From Blattabacterium sp. DPU (lineage in GTDB: Bacteria > Bacteroidota > Bacteroidia > Flavobacteriales > Blattabacteriaceae): DNA of 64,000 nt. The notes below the pieces were generated by a model that was not told where the DNA came from, searched no databases, and saw only the letters and a list, made by a program, of their open reading frames with translations. Positions 1 through 9,063 of the stretch are shown here, piece by piece (position 1 is the stretch's first letter; every line of letters begins with the position of its first letter). The DNA lies in NCBI RefSeq assembly GCF_011290385.1, contig NZ_CP049785.1:409008-473007 (forward strand). Reading direction: 5' to 3'. A program made the translations under genes and the position numbers.

Positions 1-1
1 A

Positions 2-601
2 AAAGTTTTGATTTCTGAATTGGAAAAAATAAATAAAAAAAATGCACAGAAACATAAACTTAGTATAGTTAAGGATAAGGAAAATTCACCGTCTTTCTCA
101 AAAAAAAATACAATTCTTCTTATTGAAGAAAAATTAATTCAATTGATTTTAAATCATGGAAATCAAATTATAAAAAATAAGGAACATAACAAAACGAACA
201 AAACGGTTTTAGAAGAAATATTGCACGTTTTTAAATGCTGGAATTTACGTTTTTCTTTAAAAAAAAATCAAGAAATGTTTAATCAAATTTGTTTACAAAA
301 AAAAACAATAGATTCATCAAAATTTTTTGATAAAAAAAATACAAAAATTTATTCTTTATCCAAATGGGATAGAAAAGGAGTCCAAGTTTCCTATCAAAAG
401 GATCACATGAATCAATATATTAATGATATTTTATTGAGATATAAATCTTTATATATTTCTAAATTGATTCAAAAAGAAATCACTCATTATCATAATTATA
501 TTGCATTAAAAGATGAGGATAAAAGAGCTTTTTTTAAAAAAATTATGCATTTAACAAATATAAAAAATGAACTTCATAAAAAATTACATAGATATGTGTG
601 A
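2..601 (+). CDS. dnaG: DNA primase DnaG, C-terminal part (cut by window edge)
   Basis: The frame is open to the left edge, so this is only the last 200 or so codons; a TTG at 8 is unlikely to be the start. The segment resembles the helical C-terminal region of Bacteroidota DnaG, which binds the DnaB helicase. Features seen are a stretch around LIQLILNHGNQII, a weakly conserved middle, and a final helical stretch with NDILLRYKSLYISKLI followed by a Lys-rich end. The zinc-binding and TOPRIM domains would lie outside the window. It is very Lys/Asn-rich. Identification rests on the overall C-terminal pattern and length, because no catalytic motif is inside the window; another replication or helical protein is possible but less likely. 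Confidence 0.65.
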   Translation, partial: KVLISELEKINKKNAQKHKLSIVKDKENSPSFSKKNTILLIEEKLIQLILNHGNQIIKNKEHNKTNKTVLEEILHVFKCWNLRFSLKKNQEMFNQICLQKKTIDSSKFFDKKNTKIYSLSKWDRKGVQVSYQKDHMNQYINDILLRYKSLYISKLIQKEITHYHNYIALKDEDKRAFFKKIMHLTNIKNELHKKLHRYV

Positions 602-669
602 TTCTTTTATCAAAATTATTTTTTTGTTCTTTTAAGTTTCGGTAAATTCGTACATATAAACACTAAAAA

Positions 670-1296
670 ATGAATACATTAATTTCAAAAAAAGCGCCTA
701 ATTTTACGGCTAGTGCGGTATTAAATGGTAAAGATATTATACAAAATTTTACTTTAGAACAATTTAAAGGAAGTAAATATGTTTTACTTTTTTTTTATCC
801 TAAAGATTTTACTTTTGTATGTCCTACAGAAATATATGCATTTCAAGAAAAAATTCAAGATTTTGAAATGAGAAATGTGCAAATTATTGCTATCTCTACA
901 GATACAGAACAATCTCATTGGGCTTGGTTGCAAATGTCAAAAAAAAAAGGAGGAATATATGGAGTTACTTTTCCTATTGTTTCTGATGTCAATAAGACCA
1001 TATCTCATAATTATGGAGTGTTATCTGGAGATTGGATTTGTAATAATGATGGGTTTCAAGCAACAGGAGAACTTATTGCTTATAGAGGATTATTTTTAAT
1101 AGACAAAGAGGGGATCATCAGACATCTCTTAATTAATGATTTTCCTTTAGGTAGAAATGTACATGAAGCTATTCGTATGATAGACGCTCTTCAATATTAC
1201 GAAAAAAGTGGAGAAGTATGCCCAGCAAATTGGACAAAAGGAAAAAAAGCTCTAAAAGCTAGCCATAGTGGAATCGAAGATTATTTTTCATCCTAA
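670..1296 (+). CDS. 2-Cys peroxiredoxin (AhpC/Prx type)
   Basis: Thiol peroxidase that reduces hydrogen peroxide and organic peroxides in the cytosol. The peroxidatic cysteine lies in FVCPTEI near residue 51, after the usual FFYPKDFT strand. The resolving cysteine is in EVCPANW near residue 184, so it is a typical 2-Cys enzyme. The length of 208 residues is usual for the family. No AhpF-like reductase is nearby, so thioredoxin is the probable reductant (inference). A run of ten A lies inside the gene at 939-948 and is read in frame as Ser-Lys-Lys-Lys. The mtaB start codon follows 38 bases after the stop. Confidence 0.93.
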   Translation: MNTLISKKAPNFTASAVLNGKDIIQNFTLEQFKGSKYVLLFFYPKDFTFVCPTEIYAFQEKIQDFEMRNVQIIAISTDTEQSHWAWLQMSKKKGGIYGVTFPIVSDVNKTISHNYGVLSGDWICNNDGFQATGELIAYRGLFLIDKEGIIRHLLINDFPLGRNVHEAIRMIDALQYYEKSGEVCPANWTKGKKALKASHSGIEDYFSS

Positions 1297-1333
1297 TCCT
1301 AGATTTATAGAATGGCATACATTTTATAATAAC

Positions 1334-2650
1334 ATGTTTAAGAAAAAAGTAGCATTTTATACCATGGGGTGTAAACTAAATTACGCAGAGACTTCTACTA
1401 TAGCAAGAAAGTTTTCTAACTTATATTATCAACACGTTCCTTTCAAAAGTTTTGCAGATATTTATGTGATCAATAGCTGTTCTGTAACAAAAAATGCAGA
1501 AATTGAATTTAAGCATATTGTACGTTCTGCTATGAAGAAAAATTCAAAAGCTTTTATTGTAGCAATAGGGTGTTATGCTCAACTTAATCCTAAAGAAGTA
1601 TCTTCCATTATTGGAGTAGATCTTGTTTTAGATTATGAAGAAAAATTTCATATCATAGATTATATAAATAAAAAGAAAAAACAATCTTATGCGAAAATTA
1701 TTTTGAAAAAAACTTATTTTCCGTCATTTTCCATTGGAGATAGAACTCGTTCTTTTTTGAAAATCCAGGATGGATGTGATTATAAGTGTAGTTATTGTAT
1801 CATTCCTATGTCAAGAGGGCCCTCTCGTTCCGAGAGTATAGAAAATATATTGAAAAATATCAGATTTATTTTTAATAAAGGGGTCAAAGAAATTGTATTA
1901 ACAGGTATCAATATAGGCGACTATGGAAAAAATATATACGGAGAAAATAGACAGTTATATACATTTTTTGATTTAATACAAGCTATAGATAAAATACAAG
2001 AAAAAGTAAGAATACGTTTGTCTTCTATAGAACCTAATTTGCTTCAAAATGAATGTATTGAATTTTTGTCTAAAAGTAATCATTTCGTTCCTCATTTTCA
2101 TATTCCTTTCCAATCTGGAAGCAATGATATATTGTTTAAAATGCAGAGACGTTACAGACGAGAACTTTATGAAGAAAAAGTTCAAAAAATTAGATATTTT
2201 ATGCCAGATGCTTATATAGGTTCAGATCTTATTGTCGGTTTTCCTGGAGAAACACATAAACATTTTTTGGAAACTTATCATTTTTTGAAAAAATTAGAAA
2301 TTTCATCTTTACACATATTTACCTATTCTGCTAGACCGAATACAAAATCAAGCATAATACAAGAAAATGTATCTAAAAAAATACAATGGAAACGGAACAA
2401 AGTTTTGAAAGACCTTTCAAACAAAAAATATCGTTTTTTTTGTAAAAAGCAAATTGACACCAAAAAAACAGTATTATTCGAAAATAATTATCACAATAAA
2501 GAATATTTGTATGGATATACAGAAAATTATATTCGAACTAAAATTCCATTAAATTTATATAATGCTTCTATATATGAAAATACATTGCAAGATGTATTAC
2601 TCAAAAAAATAGATAAAGATGGAATTATGATAGCCAAACCAATAAATTAA
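1334..2650 (+). CDS. mtaB: tRNA threonylcarbamoyladenosine methylthiotransferase MtaB
   Basis: Radical-SAM enzyme that converts t6A37 to ms2t6A in ANN-decoding tRNAs. The N-terminal UPF0004 domain has its three cluster cysteines in YTMGCKLN, INSCSV and AIGCYAQ. The radical-SAM domain has GCDYKCSYCIIP with the CxxxCxxC cluster motif. The GCKLN signature favours MtaB over MiaB. The open frame starts at 1268, but that would overlap the peroxiredoxin, and the family-like N-terminus starts at the ATG at 1334 (438 residues). The 3' end overlaps lipB on the other strand by 4 bases. Confidence 0.88.
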   Translation: MFKKKVAFYTMGCKLNYAETSTIARKFSNLYYQHVPFKSFADIYVINSCSVTKNAEIEFKHIVRSAMKKNSKAFIVAIGCYAQLNPKEVSSIIGVDLVLDYEEKFHIIDYINKKKKQSYAKIILKKTYFPSFSIGDRTRSFLKIQDGCDYKCSYCIIPMSRGPSRSESIENILKNIRFIFNKGVKEIVLTGINIGDYGKNIYGENRQLYTFFDLIQAIDKIQEKVRIRLSSIEPNLLQNECIEFLSKSNHFVPHFHIPFQSGSNDILFKMQRRYRRELYEEKVQKIRYFMPDAYIGSDLIVGFPGETHKHFLETYHFLKKLEISSLHIFTYSARPNTKSSIIQENVSKKIQWKRNKVLKDLSNKKYRFFCKKQIDTKKTVLFENNYHNKEYLYGYTENYIRTKIPLNLYNASIYENTLQDVLLKKIDKDGIMIAKPIN

Positions 2651-3366
2651 AAATCTAATTTTTTTGTAACATTTATAAATTCTACATTAAAAATTTCTTG
2701 AAAAGATTTTTTTATCATATTTTTCACCTTTTGAAAAGAGATATTATTCTGTTTCAATTCTTTTTTTAAAGAAGTTACTTCTTGATTATAAATTCCACAA
2801 GGAATAATATGATTAAAATACTGTAAATCTGTATTAACATTTAAAGCAAAACCATGCATCGTCACCCAACGGCTCATTCTAATTCCTATTGCACATATTT
2901 TTCTGGATTTTTCATTTTTTACATTAAACCAAACCCCTGTCTTTCCTTTTTTTCGTTCTCCCTTAATTTCATAATTTTTCCACAAAAAATGTATAATCAC
3001 TTCTTCTAAAAGACGAAGATATTTATGAATATCCGTAAAAAAATAATCCATATTTAAAATAGGATATCCTATTAATTGGCCAGGCCCATGATAAGTAATA
3101 TCTCCTCCTCTATCTGTTTGATAAAAAGAAACACCTTTTTTTTTTAAAAAATCTGAAGAAACCAATAAGTGATTATCTTTTTTTCCATTTTTACCTATAG
3201 TATATACATGAGGGTGTTCTACAAAAAGAAAATATCCTGCTTTTTGAACAGGTATATTATTGACTTTATTTTGTATAATATCATCAAATAATTTTTTCTG
3301 ATATTTCCAAGTTTCTTTATATTCTTTTTTTCCTAAATCTTCGAAAAAAAGTATTTTTTTTTTCAT
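2647..3366 (-). CDS. lipB: Octanoyl-[acyl-carrier-protein]:protein transferase LipB
   Basis: Transfers octanoate from octanoyl-ACP to the lipoyl domains of 2-oxoacid dehydrogenases and glycine cleavage H protein, the first step of lipoate synthesis. Visible motifs are the family signature RGGDITYHGPGQ at about residues 86-97, the lysine region KICAIGIRMSRWVTMHG, and the catalytic cysteine in IIPCGI. The length of 239 residues is normal. lipA is not in this window. It converges on mtaB with a 4-base 3' overlap and has its own short upstream region before the lysS leader. Confidence 0.93.
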   Translation of the reverse strand: MKKKILFFEDLGKKEYKETWKYQKKLFDDIIQNKVNNIPVQKAGYFLFVEHPHVYTIGKNGKKDNHLLVSSDFLKKKGVSFYQTDRGGDITYHGPGQLIGYPILNMDYFFTDIHKYLRLLEEVIIHFLWKNYEIKGERKKGKTGVWFNVKNEKSRKICAIGIRMSRWVTMHGFALNVNTDLQYFNHIIPCGIYNQEVTSLKKELKQNNISFQKVKNMIKKSFQEIFNVEFINVTKKLDF

Positions 3367-3471
3367 AGTTTTTAAAAAATTTATGTAATCAAAAAAAACA
3401 AATGTACCTTCGTTTTATTCAATTCGTTTGTTTCGTATGAGTGAGGACATACATAGAAATCAGTACAGTAT

Positions 3472-4974
3472 ATGACCGATTTATCAGAACAACAAATTAT
3501 ACGAAGAAAAAAACTAGACAAACTGAAATTATTGGGAATCAATCCTTATCCTTCAGAAGAATATGAAGTCACCACTACCATTTGTAATATACGAAAAAAT
3601 TTTACGGAAAAAGAAACTATAAGTATAAGTATAGCTGGACGGTTAATGCGTTTGCGAATTTTAGGAAAAGCTTCTTTTGGAGAAATAAAAGATCATACAG
3701 GTTGTATGCAAATATACTTTACTCAGGATTATTTATCTTCGAATCAAATCAGAAAAGAGGACGCGTACAATATTTTTTTAAAAAAACTTGTAGATATAGG
3801 AGATATTATTGGAATAAAAGGAATTTTATTTAAGACAAAAATGGGTGAACTGACCATACATGTTCTTCAATTCACTTTATTATCAAAATCTATACGGCCC
3901 TTACCACAAGTAAAAATGGATAAAAATAAAAAAATATATGATGCTTTTTCCAATACGGAACAACGTTATCGTATGCGTTATGTAGATCTTATTGTCAATG
4001 ATCATGTTAAAGAAATTTTTTTAAAACGTGCTCGTATCATCCAAAAAATAAGAAATTTTTTGGATAAAAAAGGATATATCGAAGTTGATACACCTATTTT
4101 ACAATCTATTCCTGGAGGTGCAATAGCTCGTCCTTTTGAAACGTATCATAATACATTGGGAATTCCATTATATTTACGTATAGCTAATGAACTTTATTTG
4201 AAAAGATTGATTATTGGCGGATTTCATGGTGTATATGAATTTTCTAGAAATTTCAGAAATGAGGGAATGGATCGTATTCATAATCCAGAATTTACTGTAT
4301 TAGAACTTTATGTAGCTTATAAAGATTATTATTGGATGATGAATTTTACAGAAAAATTGGTGAAATGCATATGTAATAAATTTCAAAAAAAAGAAAATAA
4401 TCATATTAATTTTAAAATTCCTTTTCCTCGTATTCCCATATTAGATTCTATTAAAAAATATACAGGATTTGATATTAAAGAAATGGGAAAGAAAGAGTTA
4501 AGAAAAGTTTGTAATAAATTGCATATAGAAGAAAATATAACAATGAGTAAAGCTAAACTGATTGAGAACATTTTTGAAGAAAAATGCGAAAAAAATTACA
4601 TAAATCCTACTTTTATTATTGATTATCCTGTAGAGATGAGTCCTTTAACTAAAAGACATCGTGATAAAGAAAATTTATCAGAACGTTTTGAACTCATTAT
4701 AAATGGTCAAGAAATTGCCAATGCTTATTCAGAACTTAATGATCCTATTGATCAACTTGATCGTTTACGAGAACAAATGAAATTATCCGAAAAAAAAGAC
4801 GAATCAATATCTATTGATCAAGATTTTATACGTGCTTTAGAATTCGGAATGCCTCCCACTGCAGGAATTGGAATTGGAATAGATCGTTTAGTTATGTTAC
4901 TTACTCAAAAAAAATCAATTCAAGAAGTTTTACTGTTTCCACAAATGCGGCCAGATAAAAGAGTAAAAAAATAA
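3472..4974 (+). CDS. lysS: Lysyl-tRNA synthetase, class II
   Basis: Charges tRNA-Lys with lysine and ATP. An N-terminal OB-fold anticodon-binding domain covers about residues 50-150. The class II catalytic core contains motif 2 ([17 protein letters not shown], near residue 260) and motif 3 ([13 protein letters not shown], near residue 475). At 500 residues it is full length. The N-terminus [12 protein letters not shown] fits flavobacterial LysS, which supports this ATG. A TACCTTCG element at 3405-3412 resembles the Bacteroidota -7 box and would give a leader of about 55 bases. The stop is one base from the end of the convergent amidohydrolase gene. Confidence 0.97.
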   Translation: MTDLSEQQIIRRKKLDKLKLLGINPYPSEEYEVTTTICNIRKNFTEKETISISIAGRLMRLRILGKASFGEIKDHTGCMQIYFTQDYLSSNQIRKEDAYNIFLKKLVDIGDIIGIKGILFKTKMGELTIHVLQFTLLSKSIRPLPQVKMDKNKKIYDAFSNTEQRYRMRYVDLIVNDHVKEIFLKRARIIQKIRNFLDKKGYIEVDTPILQSIPGGAIARPFETYHNTLGIPLYLRIANELYLKRLIIGGFHGVYEFSRNFRNEGMDRIHNPEFTVLELYVAYKDYYWMMNFTEKLVKCICNKFQKKENNHINFKIPFPRIPILDSIKKYTGFDIKEMGKKELRKVCNKLHIEENITMSKAKLIENIFEEKCEKNYINPTFIIDYPVEMSPLTKRHRDKENLSERFELIINGQEIANAYSELNDPIDQLDRLREQMKLSEKKDESISIDQDFIRALEFGMPPTAGIGIGIDRLVMLLTQKKSIQEVLLFPQMRPDKRVKK

Positions 4975-4975
4975 A

Positions 4976-5941
4976 TTACTTATTTTCCAATCCTAACACT
5001 TTTAATCCATTTATTGTAGCAATTTTTACCAAATGATTGACATCATAATAATGACAAGCTTCCAACATCACTCGTAGTTCTATCCATAGATTTCCATCAG
5101 AAAAAGGTTTATATATGTCACAAATATTGTCTGTTCCAAAAGCCACTATAATTCCTTCAGGGACCATCTCATCCACTGGAGTAATAGAATTATGGCTAGG
5201 AGTTAAACGTTCACTTCTGGTATGATCAATCCAAGCAATAGGACAAGATATTACCATTAAATCCGCTTTTTTCATTAATTGATATATTTTATAACGATAA
5301 TCTCTAACATGTGCGGCCAAAGAAATACTATGTATAGCCACTACTTTTCCTTGCATTCCATGTTCAATCGTTTTTTTCGCTAATTTTTCAGTTTCTTTTT
5401 CTTCGTTAGTATTAAATTGATCTACATGTACATGCACTATTTTTCCCTTTTTTTTAGCTGTTTGTAATAAAATATCTAAATGTTCATCTTCTCTTCCATA
5501 ATCTGTAGCAGGTAACCCCCCAATTATATCCACAAATTCTATTGATTGGTCAAACCAATATTTTGATTGATTATTCAATACACCTTTAAGTACTTGATTC
5601 GCAAAACAAATCTTAATAAAATTTCCATAATTATTTTTCAATTTTTTAGCGGCTTTCAAGGCTCGATCTTCAATAATTTCATCTACATCAATAAAAGAGC
5701 ATAAAGCTTGTGTTCCTTGTTTTAAAAAATATTCTAAAGCTTTTTCCATACGGATATAAATATCCTCTTCTGTAGCTAAACGTTTCATTTCATCAACCAA
5801 ATACCATTTTTTTTTAAGGTGATAATAAGAATATTTGAAATTTTTTTTTGTGAGAGTATAAGCCCTATCTAAGTGAGCATGAGCATTTACCCATCCACCT
5901 TTTTGTTTTACTTTTTCTACAAAAATTTTTTTAGGATTCAT
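4976..5941 (-). CDS. Cytosine deaminase-like amidohydrolase
   Basis: Metal-dependent hydrolase of the amidohydrolase superfamily, closest in style to the CodA/cytosine deaminase-like branch. Visible metal-site motifs are HAHLD (H21, H23), HVHVDQ (about residue 175), AIHSIS (about 207) and GTDN (about 272), the usual H-x-H...H...H...D order. CodA itself has HCDE at the third motif; here it is HVDQ, so the general acid/base glutamate appears to be a glutamine and the substrate is uncertain. At 321 residues it is shorter than CodA. It might release ammonia from a base or related amide, but that is inference. It follows rsmG by 27 bases on the same strand. Confidence 0.7.
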   Translation of the reverse strand: MNPKKIFVEKVKQKGGWVNAHAHLDRAYTLTKKNFKYSYYHLKKKWYLVDEMKRLATEEDIYIRMEKALEYFLKQGTQALCSFIDVDEIIEDRALKAAKKLKNNYGNFIKICFANQVLKGVLNNQSKYWFDQSIEFVDIIGGLPATDYGREDEHLDILLQTAKKKGKIVHVHVDQFNTNEEKETEKLAKKTIEHGMQGKVVAIHSISLAAHVRDYRYKIYQLMKKADLMVISCPIAWIDHTRSERLTPSHNSITPVDEMVPEGIIVAFGTDNICDIYKPFSDGNLWIELRVMLEACHYYDVNHLVKIATINGLKVLGLENK

Positions 5942-5968
5942 TTTTTAATGAAATCAGTTTCTATGAAA

Positions 5969-6580
5969 TTAAATATTGGAAATCCAAATCACTTTTTTAG
6001 TTATAAAAAATGGTTCTTCAAAATAATGATTTAAAGGATATTCTATTGCATGAGGAAATTTCTTTAATTCAGAATAAAGATTTCCTCCTTTTAAATATAA
6101 AGCTCCATTATAATTAGATTTGTATTTAAATTTATTTTTTATCAAATTATGGATAACATCTATTTTGTTTACAAATCTAGAAACTACAAAATCAAATTTA
6201 TTTTCTAATTTTTCTACACGTATACAAATAGGATACACATTTTTTAAATGAAGATTATATATAATTTTTTCTATAATTTTAATTTTTTTTCTAATAGAAT
6301 CTACCAATATAAATTTTGTATGAGGAAAAACTATAGATAAAGGAATTCCAGGAAATCCTCCTCCTGTTCCAAAATCCAGAACACATGATCCAGGATAAAA
6401 AGAAAATACCTTAGCTATTCCTAAACAAAAAAGAACGTGTTGTTTATCAAAATCATGAAATGATTTTCTAGAAACTAAATTTACATATGTATTCCAATAC
6501 CCATATAAGTTTTTTAAATAAGACAATCTATAGATTTGTTGATCCAGTAGATTTGGAAAATATTTTTTAATTAGTTCCAT
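5969..6580 (-). CDS. rsmG: 16S rRNA m7G527 methyltransferase RsmG
   Basis: SAM-dependent methylation of G527 in 16S rRNA (also called GidB). The Rossmann SAM motif VLDFGTGGGFPGIPLS is clear, followed by KFILVDSIRKK and the FVVSRFV strand. The open frame extends to 6637, but the family N-terminus matches MELIKKYFPNLL, so the ATG at 6580 is chosen (203 residues). It is co-directional with the amidohydrolase downstream and divergent from the aminotransferase gene. Confidence 0.92.
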   Translation of the reverse strand: MELIKKYFPNLLDQQIYRLSYLKNLYGYWNTYVNLVSRKSFHDFDKQHVLFCLGIAKVFSFYPGSCVLDFGTGGGFPGIPLSIVFPHTKFILVDSIRKKIKIIEKIIYNLHLKNVYPICIRVEKLENKFDFVVSRFVNKIDVIHNLIKNKFKYKSNYNGALYLKGGNLYSELKKFPHAIEYPLNHYFEEPFFITKKVIWISNI

Positions 6581-6677
6581 AATGTTCCATAATGGATAAA
6601 TAAACTTATAACCAAATTTATTTAGATTTGTAATCATTTCAATAAAATAATACTAATAATTCATAAATATTTATGAT

Positions 6678-7874
6678 ATGAAAAATAAATTCAGATTATC
6701 CCATCGTTTACAGAATATATCTTATTCACAAACTATAGCTATGTCAGCTAAAGCCAGAGAATTAAAAAATAAAGGTTATGATGTTATAAACCTGAGTTTA
6801 GGTGAACCCGATTTTACCCCTCCTAATTTTGTTTTATCCGCTGCAAAAAAAGCTATAGATGAAGGATATCATTATTATACTCCTGTGTCCGGATATTTTG
6901 ATCTTAAAAAAATAATATGCGAAAAATTCTACCGTGATAATCGTTTAAAATACACTCCATCTCAAATTGTCGTTTCTACTGGAGCAAAACAAGCTATAAT
7001 GAACGTTCTCTTATCTTTGTTAAATAAAGATGATGAAGTTATCATTCCTGCTCCTTATTGGGTTAGTTATTTACAGATGGTAAAATTTTGTGAATCTTCT
7101 CCTGTTATAATTCCAACAATGATGAAAGACAATTTTAAGATTCATCCAGAGCAGTTAGAAAAAGCAATTACATCTAAAACAAAATTATTTCTTTTCAATA
7201 CTCCTTGTAATCCTACTGGAAGTGTTTATTCTTATGAAGAACTAAAAGATTTAGCGGAAGTTTTTAAAAAACATCCAAAAATTATGATTCTTTCTGACGA
7301 GATTTATGAACATATTTGTTACTCATACAAAAAACATACTAGTATTGCTATATTTCCTGATATTTATCATCAAGTTATTACAGTTAATGGATTATCTAAG
7401 GCTTTTTCTATGACAGGGTGGAGAATTGGATATATTGGAGCTCCAGAATGGATTGCTCAATCTTGTGATAAAATACAGGGACAGATGACATCTTGTGCAA
7501 ATTCTATAGCACAAAGAGCAGCTATTACGGCATTATCCGCTCATTCCAATAAAATAGAATATATGGTCAAAGAGTTTGAAAAAAGAAGAAATTTAGTTTT
7601 GGACATGATAAAAGAAATTGATGGATTTCAATTTTATAAACCGAATGGAGCTTTTTATATTTTTCCAAAAATATCATATTTTTTTGGAAAAAAATTATAT
7701 GGAAAAATGATTAAAAATTCAGATGTATTTTCAGAATTTTTACTGGAAAAAACTCAAGTTGCTACCGTTAGTGGTAGTGCTTTTGGTGATAATGAATGTT
7801 TACGAATTTCTTATGCTTCATCAGAAGATAAAATCATAGAAGCCTTTACAAGAATCAAAAAGGTATTAAATTAA
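6678..7874 (+). CDS. Aspartate aminotransferase, class I (PLP-dependent)
   Basis: Transfers amino groups between aspartate or glutamate and 2-oxoacids in the cytosol. It is a fold-type I PLP enzyme of the Ib type common in Bacteroidota. Motifs: SLGEPDFTPP near the N-terminus, the cofactor region NTPCNPTGSVYS, SDEIYEHI, and the PLP lysine in SKAFSMTGWRIGY (about residue 240). The 398 residues are the expected length. With argH, dapF and aroA it fits an amino-acid provisioning metabolism; it probably supplies aspartate to the lysine and arginine routes (inference). It ends 7 bases before the tRNA-His gene on the other strand. Confidence 0.93.
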   Translation: MKNKFRLSHRLQNISYSQTIAMSAKARELKNKGYDVINLSLGEPDFTPPNFVLSAAKKAIDEGYHYYTPVSGYFDLKKIICEKFYRDNRLKYTPSQIVVSTGAKQAIMNVLLSLLNKDDEVIIPAPYWVSYLQMVKFCESSPVIIPTMMKDNFKIHPEQLEKAITSKTKLFLFNTPCNPTGSVYSYEELKDLAEVFKKHPKIMILSDEIYEHICYSYKKHTSIAIFPDIYHQVITVNGLSKAFSMTGWRIGYIGAPEWIAQSCDKIQGQMTSCANSIAQRAAITALSAHSNKIEYMVKEFEKRRNLVLDMIKEIDGFQFYKPNGAFYIFPKISYFFGKKLYGKMIKNSDVFSEFLLEKTQVATVSGSAFGDNECLRISYASSEDKIIEAFTRIKKVLN

Positions 7875-7881
7875 TTAAAAG

Positions 7882-7957
7882 GGTGGACGACCGGATTCGA
7901 ACCGGCGACCCTCAGAACCACAATCTGATGCTCTAAACCAACTGAGCTACGCCCACC
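7882..7957 (-). tRNA. tRNA-His (GTG)
   Basis: Full cloverleaf on the minus strand. The anticodon stem TCAGA/TCTGA encloses loop TTGTGGT with anticodon GTG. The T arm has GGTTCGAATCC. The extra 5' G (G-1) opposite discriminator C73 is encoded, as expected for tRNA-His. CCA is not encoded. It lies between the aminotransferase and mvaD genes and has a strong Bacteroidota-type promoter just upstream, inside the end of mvaD. Confidence 0.97.
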
Positions 7958-7972
7958 AACACCAAAACAACA

Positions 7973-8007
7973 CAAAAATAAAAGACAAAGATAATTAATA
8001 ACAAAAA
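7973..8007 (-). promoter_or_regulatory. Bacteroidota-type promoter for tRNA-His
   Basis: On the minus strand, TTTTTG (8007-8002) is followed after 21 bases by TATTTTTG (7980-7973). This matches the Bacteroidota housekeeping consensus TTTG, 19-21 bases, TAnnTTTG. The inferred start point near 7967 lies about 10 bases before the tRNA. The -33 element sits within the last codons of mvaD. A second TATCTTTG at 7993-7986 lacks a well-placed partner. Confidence 0.6.
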
Positions 8008-9056
8008 CTTTCTATAATTTTTTTGCAGTAAGAAAATAAATCACTGTATATCCATTTTATAATGGATGTTTTTTCTTGAATAGGATATAAAAGATGAACG
8101 TTTGCTCCTGCATCTAGGGTAAAATAAATATTTTTATTGCTATGTTTTCTAAAATCCCATACTGTATGAATCACGTTCAAAGTATTGGGTTTCATCCATA
8201 AAAAATAGGGACGAGAGGTCATAATCATAGCATGAAGAGTTAAAGCTTCATGTTCTATTAATTCTCCAAATTCTTGAAAATCTCCTATTTTTAATATAGA
8301 TATAAGTCTATTCATATTTTTATTAGCACACTTAAATCTTTCTCTAGCATAAGGATGATTATTCATTAATTGATGTCCTTTTGAACTCAATATTTTTTTA
8401 GGTTCATCATCTATGATTAAAATAGTATTTGCTATTTTTGTAAATATGGAATGTACTTCATATGGATATGGTATAGCATAAAGATTATTGCTCCCTTTTA
8501 TAGATGGATGACATCCCCAAACAACAAGTCCAGAATAAATAGATCTGCAAGCACTTCCAGAACCTAATCTAGCTAAAAAAGAAGCTTTTTTGAGAAATAA
8601 ATCTTTTTTTAAAGAGGATACTAATTTTTTTTCTATTTTCATGACACATAATGCTAAAGCACTCATGGAAGAAGCAGAAGAAGCTATTCCACTACTATGT
8701 GGAAAGGTATTATAAGTTTCTATAATAAAATTAAAATCCCGTAAATAGGAACAATAAAATGAAATCCTATGAAAAAATTCTAAAATTTTTGGAAGAAAAC
8801 TCGTTTTTTCTTTTCCTGAAAAAAAAATTTTTATAGATGAATTTTTTTTTTTTTTTCTTTTATAAATTAATCGTGTAACTGTGTATACTTTTCCTAAAGA
8901 ATAACTAATAGATGAATTCAACGGTATTTGTATTTTATGATTATGTTTCCCCCAATATTTAATTAGAGCAAGATTGGAATGACTTTTGCTTGATACGATT
9001 CCATTATGGTCGATAAAACATTTTTTGTTACTATAAAAAAAATAATTTTTTTTCAA
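7995..9056 (-). CDS. mvaD: Diphosphomevalonate decarboxylase
   Basis: Last step of the mevalonate pathway: ATP-dependent decarboxylation of mevalonate diphosphate to isopentenyl diphosphate, needed for quinones and the undecaprenyl carrier. GHMP-fold motifs are visible: SNLALIKYWGKHN near the N-terminus, the Ser/Gly-rich ATP loop SSGIASSASSMSA, RLGSGSACRSIYSG, and DAGANVHLLY near the C-terminus. At 353 residues it is slightly long. It contains an A15 homopolymer (plus-strand T15 at 8842-8856), read as Lys codons in a loop after LIYKR. It ends before tRNA-His and lies 7 bases downstream of the symporter gene. Confidence 0.93.
   Translation of the reverse strand: MKKNYFFYSNKKCFIDHNGIVSSKSHSNLALIKYWGKHNHKIQIPLNSSISYSLGKVYTVTRLIYKRKKKKNSSIKIFFSGKEKTSFLPKILEFFHRISFYCSYLRDFNFIIETYNTFPHSSGIASSASSMSALALCVMKIEKKLVSSLKKDLFLKKASFLARLGSGSACRSIYSGLVVWGCHPSIKGSNNLYAIPYPYEVHSIFTKIANTILIIDDEPKKILSSKGHQLMNNHPYARERFKCANKNMNRLISILKIGDFQEFGELIEHEALTLHAMIMTSRPYFLWMKPNTLNVIHTVWDFRKHSNKNIYFTLDAGANVHLLYPIQEKTSIIKWIYSDLFSYCKKIIESFCY
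8842..8856 (-). other. A15 homopolymer inside mvaD
   Basis: Fifteen T on the plus strand, fifteen A in the sense strand, read as Arg-Lys-Lys-Lys-Lys-Asn after LIYK. It is the longest homopolymer I saw in a coding region here, and the frame is intact on both sides. Confidence 0.95.
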
Positions 9057-9063
9057 AATTCAA

